In this document: piece by piece, positions 53,776 to 64,000 of the stretch | Layout: the number at the start of each line of letters is the position of its first letter | How positions within the stretch are numbered: the first letter of the stretch is position 1 | From: Steinernema hermaphroditum | Lineage: Eukaryota > Nematoda > Chromadorea > Rhabditida > Steinernematidae | Assembly: GCA_030435675.1 (NCBI GenBank) | Contig: CM059622.1 | Coordinates: 12,400,001-12,464,000, forward strand | Direction: 5' to 3' | DNA: 64,000 nucleotides | Position numbers and translations under genes: made by a program | Notes under the pieces: model-generated | The model's input: only the letters and a program-made list of their open reading frames with translations | Told to the model about the DNA's origin: nothing | Databases searched by the model: none

Positions 53776-54783
53776 TCAAAATTTCACAATTCTGGGAGTA
53801 ATGGCGTTTAACGAAGTGTGTACTGGCGAAACAATTTCTCCGCATTTTCCCATTGGCTTCAATAACAAGCGGCACATTTGATGAACGGCTCTTCGATAGG
53901 ACTTGAACAGATACATCATAAGTATGCCATAAACCGTTCCATAGTTCAGAATCATCATAATACATCCAGTAACAATCACCTTCGCATAAGGAAGTTCGCT
54001 GTTGTAGATGAAGAAAATGGCACCGAGAAGTGGAAGTCCACCTTGCACGATGGGAACCGTGGTCATGATAACCAAATTTCTGAGGAGAAGTCTCTGAATA
54101 GCCAGAGTTCGTGGTTGAATATATCGTTTTTGCTTCTTGAGTTCATAAGTACACAAAAGAGAAAACACGATAATGAGCGTTATGACGAAAACAACAGACA
54201 GAGTCAAGACCCAGTAGAAGATGTTGATGATTGCGCCATCAGGACTGTAACAAAATATGTTGGAAAGGTCGTTAGGAAGGTCATGCTTTGAGTAATTCTC
54301 TGTAGGCATGCGCCATTCATAGAGTAAATAGCAAAGCGCTGCTGATCCGATTAAGTGAAGTGTAATGCAATATACGTAACCCCACGCAGGGTGGATGTTT
54401 GAAATTGTGTTTTTGAAAGCAAGAGTCATGTAGCGAAACTGAAATGTCGTCATGAGACCAATGGCACAGTTGACAACAGTCAGCAGAGCAGCCATAAAAA
54501 AGATTTTGCGCTGCTCATCGTTGGTGGGCAGATAACCGAAAAGTCCGTCCATACGGAAACACAAGGCTGGCATTAGAGGAAGTGGATGACCAAACGCAAA
54601 GAGAAGATTTCCGGCGCAGTTCCAACTCACTTCGTTGAGTATGAAGTAAGAGGTATGACGCATACTACGGGGACTCTTGAATATAATGAGGTACATAGAG
54701 AGGAGCTTAATAGGAATGCCAATAGCGGCTGTAATGTCCAGAATCCTGTTGTACGAGTACTGTAGGCGATCGTCCGATTCCAT
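53776..54783 (-). CDS. Chemoreceptor, Str superfamily (Sri/Srh-like), intact
   Basis: Intronless, 335 residues, seven hydrophobic segments. After TM1 comes FKSPRSMRHTSYFILNEVSW; TM2-3 have PLMPALCFRMDGLFGYL; TM3 ends TTFQFRYMTLAFK; TM6 is LLLRNLVIMTTVPIVQGGLP with the Gln-Pro-like arrangement of Srh/Sri receptors; TM7 ends LNYGTVYGILMMYLFKSYRRAV. The neighbour at 50612 is its paralogue; the Merlin element sits between them. Start is the first ATG of the frame, followed by a polar extracellular end. Confidence 0.86.
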   Translation of the reverse strand: MESDDRLQYSYNRILDITAAIGIPIKLLSMYLIIFKSPRSMRHTSYFILNEVSWNCAGNLLFAFGHPLPLMPALCFRMDGLFGYLPTNDEQRKIFFMAALLTVVNCAIGLMTTFQFRYMTLAFKNTISNIHPAWGYVYCITLHLIGSAALCYLLYEWRMPTENYSKHDLPNDLSNIFCYSPDGAIINIFYWVLTLSVVFVITLIIVFSLLCTYELKKQKRYIQPRTLAIQRLLLRNLVIMTTVPIVQGGLPLLGAIFFIYNSELPYAKVIVTGCIMMILNYGTVYGILMMYLFKSYRRAVHQMCRLLLKPMGKCGEIVSPVHTSLNAITPRIVKF

Positions 54784-56454
54784 GAGCTTCTAGGATATGT
54801 AGCGCGTTTTAATGTGGGAGTGAACAGCACGGCAATTTCTTGGCAAACATACTAGTGGGTAAATTCGATTCCGTTACTCAGGGAGATTTAATAACGGTGT
54901 GTATTCGCGGCAGTTGTTTTCAGTCTCCCGACCGTGAATTGAATTTGCGTTTGGACAGGTACCCATCGGAAGCATATCCGTAGCTACGTTAATTCTGAGT
55001 AATATTTCTGACTCTGATGTCGTTCGTTATGAACGTCTGTTCATTACCTCAAAAACAGCACCAAAGGGCTAAAACATGAGTAAGTATTCTTGTTTTTAGA
55101 TTTTCTCATAAAAGAGTCGTGTGAACATGGGAGTTCATGGCTATATTAAAATTTCTTTATGGTATCGGAAAAAAAGACAAACTCAGTCGAGAAAACAAAA
55201 AAATTGTAGAGCCGGCCTGAAAACATATGTCGTAAGCATCTGATATGCTCTTAATTGTATAACTCAAATTTCCCGGAACAACATGTCTGTCAACATTCAA
55301 TGATCGATTTTTGTAGCAACATAGTATGTCGTAAGTAAACGATGACGGTGAATGGATGGGATATTCAAGCAGTACAAACAGTTCCTTACCAATCCGGTCG
55401 TCAAGATGCGATGAAAGTGGCAACTCTTCAACATGTACGCGAAGCTTATAGACATCGCAAAGACGGCGGAGAATACAAATTAAGTATACAAATTAATGAT
55501 ATGGAGTAAATTGTAAATTATAAATTTTCAACATTGAATCCGAAGAAACGAACTTATTGTCGGCCATCGTTGTTGGTACAATGATCGTCTTGGCTTCCAA
55601 AAGGCATGAGAAACCAAGAAGCCGTAGTTTTACCGTCTTGCCAACCACTCGATGATGCGTGTCCACGCCATTTCGCTAGCTATAATTCACCGCTGCGCCT
55701 CTACGAAAAACAGCTCTTCGTCTCTCCGATGCCCGCATAAACTAATACTCGGGTACCGTCTACAGACGAAATCAGAGATTTTTGACAAGCGTCAACGGTG
55801 CGATTTGTATCTTTCTTGTGTATGTATGAGATGCTTTTGATGCGAGAAGAAAAATAGTAAATATGGCAAATGGCGATCGAAGACGCTCGAAAGTAAACGG
55901 TAAGGGATACAGCAAAAGAAATCGAAACTGGAGACCTCTACGGAAACGGTTCGAGTCAGAAGATATAGTTGCATAACTGAGACCCTCGCGAGCTTATTCG
56001 CCTTGGCAAATCTCTATTCTCGTGTTGCGATTTTATCGTTTATGTTTAATCCGTTAAGTTGTAAGAAACAGCCTCGCTACCGCTGTTGGTGCGATTGCTG
56101 CCACAAGTCCCTTTGATTCTCAGACAGCTGTTAGTCGCAATCTTCGAAAAGTTTTTTTTTCTTAGAGGACGACAGGAAGAGATCTGATGCTTAGACTACA
56201 TGTGTTTCGCAGAATTGGCGCAAATTGCACCATCAGTTATTCTTGGTCCGCCATTTGTGCAAAAATTAGATCAAAATAGAGAGATAGTCACCAGATAATA
56301 GCGTTTGCTTTTCCTTGTTTTCCGCGTGTAAGTCTGTTATCTTCTCCGATAAACCGCATGTTTGGGAGCAGTCCCATACCAAACAAACAACAAACAAACA
56401 ATAAACAATATCGGATCACTTTAAACAAAGAGTTGATGCTTAGCAGAACGACTT
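54784..56454. other. Intergenic with RTE and SINE remnants
   Basis: 55340-55530 matches the RTE 3' ORF end (AAACAGTTCCTTACCAATCC) followed by its 3' UTR (AATTAATGATATGGAGTAAA). 55560-55860 is a diverged SINE (GTTGGTACAATGATCG, AAGCCGTAGTTTTACCGTCT). Nothing else is recognised. Confidence 0.55.
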
Positions 56455-57487
56455 TTATTGTGGCACATAATGGGTGAACTCATAAATAATCGGCTCTCCA
56501 CTCTCATCTGCCTTTTCCGTCCACAGCGGATCTTTCTTGGCACTTTGAAATACGTTGGCGTTCCAATGCTCAACAAATTTGTATGGAAGCATTCCCGCTC
56601 TAGAATACAGTTACTAACTGTCAGTAGTTCGTCACACTTACTTGATGCACTCTTGGCTCATCTTCAGCTCAACGGCTCTTCCAAGCCCCTTTCGACGATG
56701 GTCTTCCAAAACAAAGAGATGGTTCTGCGCTCCAAAGAAATTCGCCATTTCGAAGCCGACGGCTTCCTCTCCGCGGCGAACAAGTGCTGATGGGTTGTAC
56801 TTGAGCTTCATTCTAAAGAAGAAGATCGGTCACCCCAGAAAACACACTTACATTGTTTGCTCAATCTCGTTAGGTCCCGAATGAATCCACGTATTTGTGA
56901 TTATTTCTGCATCTTTCTCGATGTCGGCCTTATCAAATCGATATCCTTCAGGAAGAGCTATGTGCAAATCCATAACCTTGTCTTGCTGCTTTTGAGTCAT
57001 ATAGAAGCAGCTGCATGGATCATAGTTTGGTTTAAATGTTCCAGGCTGTGCTTTTAAGAAAACTTGGAACTAGAACCGAATCTTTACGACATTTTTCACT
57101 AAAAGGAAACTCACTGCGTTTTGGGCCACTTTAGAAGACGCCATCTTCACACCGCGCTCGAACACATCGGGGTACGTTCTAAGGCAGTCCTCAAAGAGTG
57201 GAAAGAAGTCGTCGTTCCGCGCATCAATGATAGGCTCCTTGGATTCCAAGATCATGAAAGACCTAAACATATAAAGTACAAAGATGATATACAAAAATAG
57301 CATACGGAAGAGAGTTCCTTATCCCAGCAGTCAGGTAGACATCGATGTCACATATTTTGGTGTGCCAGAACTGCACACCTAACTCGAGAAACTTGCCACT
57401 CAAGCAGTTTTTTAGGCTGTGGTAGTTGCATGGACACTCGTATGGCGAGAGAGTGCCGATGATAGTCGACGGGTCTCTTTCCATCAT
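56455..57487 (-). CDS. GLYAT-like N-acyltransferase (GNAT fold)
   Basis: Five exons on the minus strand: 57487-57306, 57262-57115, 57069-56852, 56812-56642, 56599-56455 (182+148+218+171+145 nt, 287 residues). The N-terminal half contains VYLTAGIRNSLPSFMILESK and DDFFPLFEDCLRTYPDVFERG. The C-terminal half is a GNAT domain with the acetyl-CoA loop LEDHRRKGLGRAVELKM, then AGMLPYKFVEHWNANVFQSA and DPLWTEKADESGEPIIYEFT. Size and order fit glycine-N-acyltransferase-like proteins, which conjugate acyl-CoA to amino acids, commonly in detoxification. The acyl acceptor is unknown. The first of two adjacent Met codons is taken as start. The Arg/Lys-Gly-x-Gly loop is intact. Confidence 0.8.
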
Positions 57488-57942
57488 GGTGGGGAAGGAG
57501 TGAACAAGCAGCTACAAGACAGCGTGCAAGCGACAGTCAGTGATGTTGTGTGCGCTGCTTGCTTCATTGTTCCTTCCTGTGTTCTTATCAGCCGATGCGA
57601 TCGAAGATCAGCGTCGTAGTCGCTGACATCACATTCACGGAATGGTTTTTGTGACTCGAAACGCACAATCCGACAGTGAGGCAGGAAAGCAATAAGGGAC
57701 GGTTTTGTCTAGGTTATGACGTATAAGAGAAGTCAGAAAACCATCTGCACCACTCGACCACCCGCGCCGTTCTCTTAGGCCGAGGAGTTGCTCCAAATCC
57801 AAAGTCTGCATCGTCAGCCGCCCTGATGACGAGATTCGCGTGCTGTGCTAGTCCGCTGCGCGGTTTTTAGATTTGCCTCTTCGAAGCCTGTCATTGCACT
57901 TCGCCTCTCTAATGCCTGTACACAACGATAGTTGCCTTCAAC
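57488..57942. other. Intergenic
   Basis: No gene recognised; the right end adjoins the RTE relic. Confidence 0.3.
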
Positions 57943-58500
57943 TCACAAGGGAACCTTTCGCAGAGGCCGTCTTCGATCAAGCTGAAAATTGGCACACCTC
58001 TTTACATATATTAGAGAAGGTGACCTCCAAAAGGGCGCTGGCCTGAACGCACCAGCTGCCATCTTCAAGGCGAAGTTCCATTTTCGTCTCCTTGCGGCTT
58101 CGCCGATGTCCTTCACCTTCGTGACGCCTCTGAGCCACTCGTTGTTCTTCCATCTATTGGACGGACTCCAACCATTCATCTCTCCGTCGTTGAGCGCTCG
58201 CAAGCCTCTTCCTCGCTGACTTCGTGAGGGACCAGGTTTCGGATCAATAGAGCATGGTGGGAAGAACGCACTGGTCGAAGAGTCTTCGTTTCGAAGAGGA
58301 CACTTCTCGAGGTCAGGAAGTCTTTGTATCGTCTGAAGACATTCCATCCGCTCTGGATTCTTCGGGTGGTCTCCTTGTAGTGGTCCCTCCTCAGCCGGAT
58401 TTCTTGTCCTAAGCAGATGAAGGCTTCTACTTGTTCGATTTCTTCTCCATTCAGCTTTTCACCAGGATTCACCAGGAATGAACTAGGAATCATTTCTCCA
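57943..58500 (-). pseudogene. RTE retrotransposon relic (C-terminal part of ORF)
   Basis: Minus-strand frames match the RTE C-terminus in order: EKLNGEEIEQVEAFICLGQE, then LRRDHYKETTRRIQSGWNVF, then NEWLRGVTKVKDIGEAARRR, corresponding to ESFVYLGQEVRLVRDHGKEM, CSGWNVF and NDWLRGVTKISDVAESAKKR. At least one frameshift separates them. It is clearly diverged from the intact element at 7881, so an older or different lineage. Confidence 0.8.
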
Positions 58501-59511
58501 GGAATGAAGCCGACAACAATAGATTGTTTGTATGTATGTAATTCGGTGTCTTGCGAGCCGTAACGCCTCTGATTCGTCCAAATTATCACTCTTTGTACAG
58601 GAATGTGGTCTGAAAAAGCCCATTAGATGATTTCTTTCGCACTATAATAAACCCGCTGGTCTTTAATGTTATCTACCCATAGCGTGTTTTGAATAATCAA
58701 ATCTTGACCATTGCTCCATGCGTAGCTCAGACGGCAAAGCATGTGGATATGGGAAAATAGTCTTCACGCTAGAATTTTATATACACTACTGTACTTCGAA
58801 TTGCGTAACGATGGCTGGACATGCAGCTGATTTTCCTAATAAGACCTTTCATACTTCAAGGCAGAAGTAAAAATTATGGTTTCAATCGCTTCTGTGATTT
58901 TTTATGCTATTTTTACGCATGCTATTTTAGTGCGGGACATCAGCAATGATAACAATAATAGAATCACCCAGACCTTTAACGGTATCGTACTGTGCGTCGT
59001 ATTTGAAATGGTAACCCGTTCTATACGATATTGCGTCTAGACTCCAATATAGTGAATCTGTCATGACTGAATATTTGCAGCGTTGAATCGTGGCTGTTGT
59101 CCAGACGGTATTCCCACATTCCAATACAGAGCATTTCCTGGAATGGATTGCCATGACAAATGACTCTCACAAATATTTGCAAACGTTCCAAGATATGCTC
59201 ACTGATCAACTATTCGTTATGTGTTCTAATGCTATATGTCACTTTGTCACGATAGGACAAGTTTATAAAGGGTGGATGAATGTCTCTGAAGTGGTGGTTT
59301 ACTACAAAAACATCTGTAATTTGTGCATGTTGCTGTTCTGACTATGTTACACGCTCCGCCTTGGTGACAGTATCCTGTACTTTAACATATCGCCACGTGC
59401 GAAATAATGCCCGATTTCCCCTTTAATTGCCATCCATTTGTCGCGCCTTGCAATTAGCGTTGGCACAAAAAGACAAAACACTTCAGATAGATCCCAAAAC
59501 TCAATCGGGAC
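58501..59511. other. Intergenic; possible transthyretin-like exon remnant at 58925-59220 (minus)
   Basis: 58520-58590 resembles a SINE 3' end. A minus-strand frame reads VRVICHGNPFQEMLCIGMWE then RLDNSHDSTLQIFSHDRFTI, weakly like transthyretin-like proteins, but no signal peptide, cysteine pattern or splice frame completes it. Confidence 0.3.
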
Positions 59512-61138
59512 ATGCTCTCGATGCAAGTCTTCGTTGGAATCGTCTACTGTGTTTGTGGTATCGTTTTAGTACCGTTCTACTTGAGGATCCTATACGTAAG
59601 TCAGATCCCTCACTCCCTTGCTGTACTATCAGTTTGCAGATATTCTGCACGCAGAAACGCTATCGTTCACTGGAATGCTATCAGATCATGATTCAAATAG
59701 GCGTTGCTCAATGCCTCATGGCTCCGGGAACGTTCCTAGTGGGACTAACAAATTTGATGGATGGCGACCCGTACCGACTAGCGGCGGCCTCTTTAAAGGT
59801 GCTATCTACGGCGATTAGGGTGGAAGCTATCCTGAGCTTTGTATTAGCTCTGAACAGACTCAAGATTATTTGCCGGCTGAGCTATTCAAAGCAGGTCCAT
59901 AGTGTAAGTGTCTACTCTCTAATTTTGTTAACTAACTCATAGAGTCATATGCGCCACAACATGATGAAGTCAAATTATCATTATTCAAACTTATCTGATT
60001 GAAAGAATCATTTGATTCTACTGTGTCCTTGTTTGAAACAGGCACCATTTCAAATTCTTAATTTAGCTGCTTTTTGCAACGCTCTTTTGAAATACAGCCG
60101 GATTACGGTGGTAGGATTGGTGCAAGATGCAGTAAGGTCCAGGTTCCAGAAAGAATATACAGAGAGCCTACGGTGATTCCCGCGAAAGGTAGGAAAACTG
60201 AGAAAACAGACTGTTGTTCAATTAAACGCGGACATAGCGGAATAATCTTATATTTAATTTTGATCATTTCATTGATTAACTTCAATAATAATTGACATAC
60301 TGTAGCATGTTTCGCTAACGTTTCCGAACAACCACCATTGTCAGTTTGTTGTTTTTCGAATGTTGGAGAGGCATCCAATATGAATAGGGATATTCGGTAT
60401 TATTCCGGACCGCGTATAGGGGCCACATTGCAGGGGCATTTGTCCTAGCAGCGATTCGACAGCTCTATGCAGTTTAGCGCTACAAAGAGAAATGCGATAA
60501 GAAAGTTTTAAAAACATAACAAAGCCAAAGCACACCCCCACAATGCCGTAGCTTCACTTTGTACTTTTTGATATTTCTTCATTCTAGGCACTTGTTGCGC
60601 TTGCATGGCTATTTGGAGTCATGTACTTGGCCTTTTTCTTTTCTCCATGGTGCGACTACATTGTGGTGCCCGGACGATACATTTCATGGTACGACTACAA
60701 CAAACCTTACTCATACTTGCTGAAGAGGGTCGGCTCGTTTGTACTCATCACCTCCACCCTGATGACGTTGTGTGTCTACGTAATTATACTCGCCTACCTG
60801 CTAATCACTAAAATGAAGGTCGGAAAGAGAATCGACCTGCAAAAGGAAAGGGGAATTCTGCTCTATGTTGGAATAAGGTTCATCTTCGACATGTTCTTGA
60901 CGGTCACCTACAATTTCGTACATCTTCCTTCGACACCTTGGATCGATTTCATCAATTACATGATGTATGTCGTTAACAATCTTGTCCTTCCACCAGTGTT
61001 GTATCTGTGCTTGTACGGGTAAGCACGAATTGCAAGGTGGTGCACTGTAGTCATACTTCCAGACATCTTCGGAACTGCTTCTGGGGCGTTCGCAAATATC
61101 AGGTCTCCACAAGTCCGCTTTTCCCAAACATCGGCTAA
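59512..61138 (+). CDS. Chemoreceptor-type 7TM GPCR, Srg-superfamily (Srt/Srx-like)
   Basis: Four exons: 59512-59595, 59640-59903, 60588-61018, 61063-61138 (84+264+431+76 nt, 284 residues). The first two exons have exactly the lengths of those in the 40320-41283 gene. TM1 is MLSMQVFVGIVYCVCGIVLV; TQKRYRSLECYQIMIQIGVA opens TM2; LSFVLALNRLKII ends TM3; ALVALAWLFGVMYLAFFFSP is TM4; TM7 is YVVNNLVLPPVLYLCLYG. I placed a GTAAGC donor at 61019 because reading on gives a stop three bases later; the next exon adds HLRNCFWGVRKYQ and a normal tail. The 684-bp third intron is much longer than others here and holds no recognised element. The downstream Met at 59521 could also be the start. Confidence 0.72.
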
Positions 61139-62642
61139 ATGCTGCAATCCGCTATCTTGATGATATAGTCTTGATGTTTCTAAGGTTGAGGTCCTCGCAA
61201 AGTAAATGTACACACCTCCCATTTGACAAACAATGTCTCGCACGATACAAAAATCAGCGTTTTCTGTGTAAAATGTGGAACAAAACGGATTACAGTCGTG
61301 GTGATATGTTAGTCCCAGCACGACTCTTGATCCATCACTTGATCCATTACATTGTTAGTAAGATTTCACGGCTGAATTGTGCGCGCTCGATTTCCCTGCC
61401 CAAGTCCTATCGAATTCAGCACATCTTAGGCCGATCGGGGATCACTTGGAGTAGTTTTCTCATACTTAAGTGTAGGAGCTTTCCGTTGCCAATGTTCACA
61501 AAAACAGACATCTGAATACGGCGTATTCGGGGAATTTTTGGAATGACGCAGTGATATACGATCACGCTCTGTGCTTGTTTGAAACGATAATTCAGTCGGC
61601 CTTGTCTGAGCATCCTTAGCAAATTGGGCACAATTAACACCTCCTCCGATAAAGGTATTAACCAGATTCCTGTCGTGCCTACATAGTTGAAAATGTCTTG
61701 GGGCACATTTCATTCGTTATGACGTCCTTCAATTTTTAGATATTAAACGAGTCCGTTAACATGTAGAATCTACAGGGATCTGCATTGTAGAAGCTATTCG
61801 GGGCACGTTCAAACCAATTTCTTTTTCATGCTTATACTGCAGTACCTCAGGCGCTACTGTTTCGCAAACAAGTAAAGAAGAAGGTTACATTTTTGGCTAA
61901 CTTCAGGTTGCTGATGTGTTATTAGATCTTAACCGCGTGTTAGCAAGTGTGGCCACTTTTGAGAAAAGCGCCGATAGGTGGACCGTGGGTGGACCCGGTC
62001 GTCCATCCATAGCCTGTTTCTAATGTATTGTTGCGCCTAAGGAAGCACAGCATCCTTCAGGATCAAATTCTGGGACACTGTGGCTCCTTTCTACGAAAAC
62101 ACCAGTGGAGTTTTACCAAATTCGCGCAACACAATAGACTCATGGAACGAGAAAAAAAGAAGTATTGAAGCGAACAGTATTTCTGTCGCACTCTGTACTT
62201 TCTTTATAAGGAATTCCGTGTTCTATAAGCATCATAAATCAGACCTAATAGCATATTTCTTTTTCAGGTTCCTTTCCACCTTTTTTTTCCAATGATAAGT
62301 ACACCGAGAAATTTTTACGCATATTCCAGGCGAACGTGTCTGCCAGTGAAGTACCTTGTGAGAAACCGCCGGATCTGCTGATGTGTGGTCGTTCGAGAAA
62401 TAATTACTTCTGTGATGTACGACATTTCTTGTGCGAAAGTCGCGGTCGCCAACGCCATATCAGACACGTCCTACTCGCAAGGTCATGAGTAGAACAGCAT
62501 GTGACTGCTTGTGGGAAAGTGGGGACTGCTTCTTCTAAAAGAAATAGGAGGTTGGAAACGCCCGCCGGAGCTGGTGTTGAATACTGGTGCCACATCTCTT
62601 TTCGATGACTGTGTTGCGGGTGTCTGTTCTATTCCTCTTGAT
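61139..62642. other. Intergenic, no supported gene
   Basis: Short frames only, no splice-supported model and no repeat identified. Confidence 0.3.
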
Positions 62643-63303
62643 CAGAGGTGTTATTCGAATCTCGAAATTTCGAGCAATTTCTTCGATCTTTCGATCTCGA
62701 TCTCGATCCCGATCCCAAGTCTCGAAAAATTTTCGATCCCGATCCCGATCTTCGATCTCGAGACTCGAAAAGTTTCGATCCCGATCCCGATCTTCGATCT
62801 CGAGACTCGGCGAAATGTCCATCCGACCCCGAGTCTCGAAAATTTTCGGGGCAAGATCGAAAAATTTGGGTGCCACTTGGAAAACATTGAAAACTTCCCA
62901 ACTGCTACTGTATCATTTACGTCGCCACGGGGCCGCCAACGACACTAGATCGTCATTCAAAGGAGCGCGGAGCCAGCAAATACGGCACCGAGAATTCCTC
63001 TTTTGGGCCACCCTGCACAATAATCGCTCGCATGATGACCGTTCGTCACGACTTGGCATGTCAAAAGCTAGAAATCAAAGAAGAAAACCAGGAAAAGACT
63101 TAAAAAAAGGACTAGGAAAATGTTATTTGATTTTATTACCCTTGTTTTCATTTTTAAAAGTCGCAAAAAAAAATTGGCCATTTTCGATCCCGATCCCGAG
63201 TCTCGATGGCTTCGATCCCGATCTTGAGACTCGAAAAATTTTCGATCCCGATCTCGATCCCGATCCCGAGACTCGCTGAAATTTCGAGCGAGTAACACCT
63301 CTG
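62643..63303. mobile_element. hAT-type MITE with 8-bp TSD and TCGATCCCGA arrays
   Basis: The left end, CAGAGGTGTTATTCG, and right end, CGAGTAACACCTCTG, are terminal inverted repeats of the hAT pattern CAGRGGTG. The target duplication CTCTTGAT occurs at 62635-62642 and 63304-63311. Inside each end is a tandem array of CGATCCCGATCCCGAGTCTC-like units (about 62680-62850 and 63184-63285). No transposase. The frames listed through these arrays are repeat artefacts. Confidence 0.85.
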
Positions 63304-64000
63304 CTCTTGATCCTATTTTAGGCTTGATGCCTTAATTTTCATTTGATGCCAAGTGAACAGAGGATTAGCTACGTACTCGACATCTCAGATTTTCTTCTCA
63401 ATTTATATGCATTGCCTGGACGGTTTTAAGCTAACAGGAGAACCTCCATGAGCACTTTCCTCCAGTCGGTCCGAAATGTTGCACACCTATAAAGGCTTAC
63501 ATCCTGAACAAATAGAATAGTGGCTTGTTTCCACAAAAATAAAGGTTTTCTCCAGTAAGGGCCAAATGGAGTCTAAGCAGTTCTAGAATCCACGTAATTC
63601 GCTACTACTTATCTTCATCGTCACTTTCTCATTGAAATCATTTTCTGAGTTGAATTGGTCATTTCCGTGAGTATTTGCACATAGTCCATTTTCACGTTCT
63701 ATGAATGAAGTGCATGTTAACGAATCAAGGTTTAGTCACAAGTCGGTGAGAAAGCTTTGGTTTCGATCAAAACCATAGCCATTTACTTTAGGAATTTTAG
63801 CCTTTGGCTGCTTCCAGTAAAGAAAATATAATCCACCCTAAAGTTCACCAGACCTTATGTGACGATGACCTTATTTGCGTAATAATTTCCCTTCTACTTG
63901 GATAGTTTTCTCGACATAATGCACTATTTTTAATGCTACTTAATAATTACATAAGTGCGGGTGCATTCCAAGTCCTCTAAGCTCTAATCCGAACTGTCTG
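63304..64000. other. Intergenic to window end
   Basis: AT-rich; nothing recognised. Confidence 0.3.

Noticed and set aside
58722..58745. A-box-like TAGCTCAGACGGCAAAGC
   Set aside because: No B box or stems downstream.
62511..63279. Several overlapping frames of 80-230 codons rich in Arg-Ser or Asp-Pro
   Set aside because: Translations of the TCGATCCCGA arrays in the hAT MITE.
1..64000. CRISPR array, operon of bacterial type, prophage
   Set aside because: Spliced genes and nematode families show this is eukaryotic nuclear DNA; no such structures are present.

Overview
This window is nuclear DNA of a nematode, most likely a rhabditid. The grounds are: mostly 40-60 bp GT-AG introns with TTTCAG-type acceptors; several start codons placed just after an unpaired TTTTCAG-like site, as expected for spliced-leader trans-splicing; nine loci of nematode-specific seven-transmembrane chemoreceptors; and a nematode pepsin inhibitor-3 (PI-3) type protein. 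I cannot name the species. Gene models below were built by hand from splice sites; those called complete give a total coding length divisible by three.

Layout. 1-4.3 kb: two tandem acyl-CoA ligase genes, both ending in the peroxisomal signal SKL. 4.5-11 kb: SINE-like repeats, a GPI-anchored cysteine-rich protein gene (minus strand; a second copy lies inverted at 47.6-48.9 kb), and a full-length intact RTE-type LINE with a perfect target-site duplication. 12.3-14.3 kb: a secreted Gly/Tyr/Ser/Gln-rich protein. 14.9-26.5 kb: a chemoreceptor cluster with two intact and two singly broken Str-superfamily genes plus one DRF-type receptor. It is interrupted by nested repeats and a Merlin DNA transposon. 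26.6-28.6 kb: two single-TAZ-zinc-finger genes flanking a small secreted coiled-coil gene. 29.1-31.3 kb: a cytosolic Hsp70 with heat-shock elements upstream. 32.7-35.1 kb: a Merlin MITE, a small secreted Ser/Gly-rich protein gene, its inverted pseudogene copy, and a SINE. 37.7-38.7 kb: a PI-3-type inhibitor. 40.3-41.3 and 59.5-61.1 kb: two receptors of Srg/Srt type with the same exon plan. 42.5-43.1 kb: dead mariner sequence. 45.0-46.7 kb: an SLC17-type transporter. 50.6-54.8 kb: two intronless Str-superfamily receptors around a 1.56 kb Merlin element. 56.5-57.5 kb: a GLYAT-like acyltransferase. 57.9-58.5 kb: an RTE relic. 62.6-63.3 kb: a hAT MITE.

The genes do not form one pathway; themes are chemosensation, secreted or surface proteins, peroxisomal and detoxifying acyl chemistry, and stress response. 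The most unusual content is mobile. Three Merlin-type elements of very different size share the terminus GGCTCTATTA and each has a perfect 8-bp target duplication. Two of them carry a homologous minus-strand acidic reading frame that is not transposase. SINE-like repeats share both ends with the resident RTE LINE. There are two GC-AG introns, and two adjacent receptor genes each disabled by a different single lesion.
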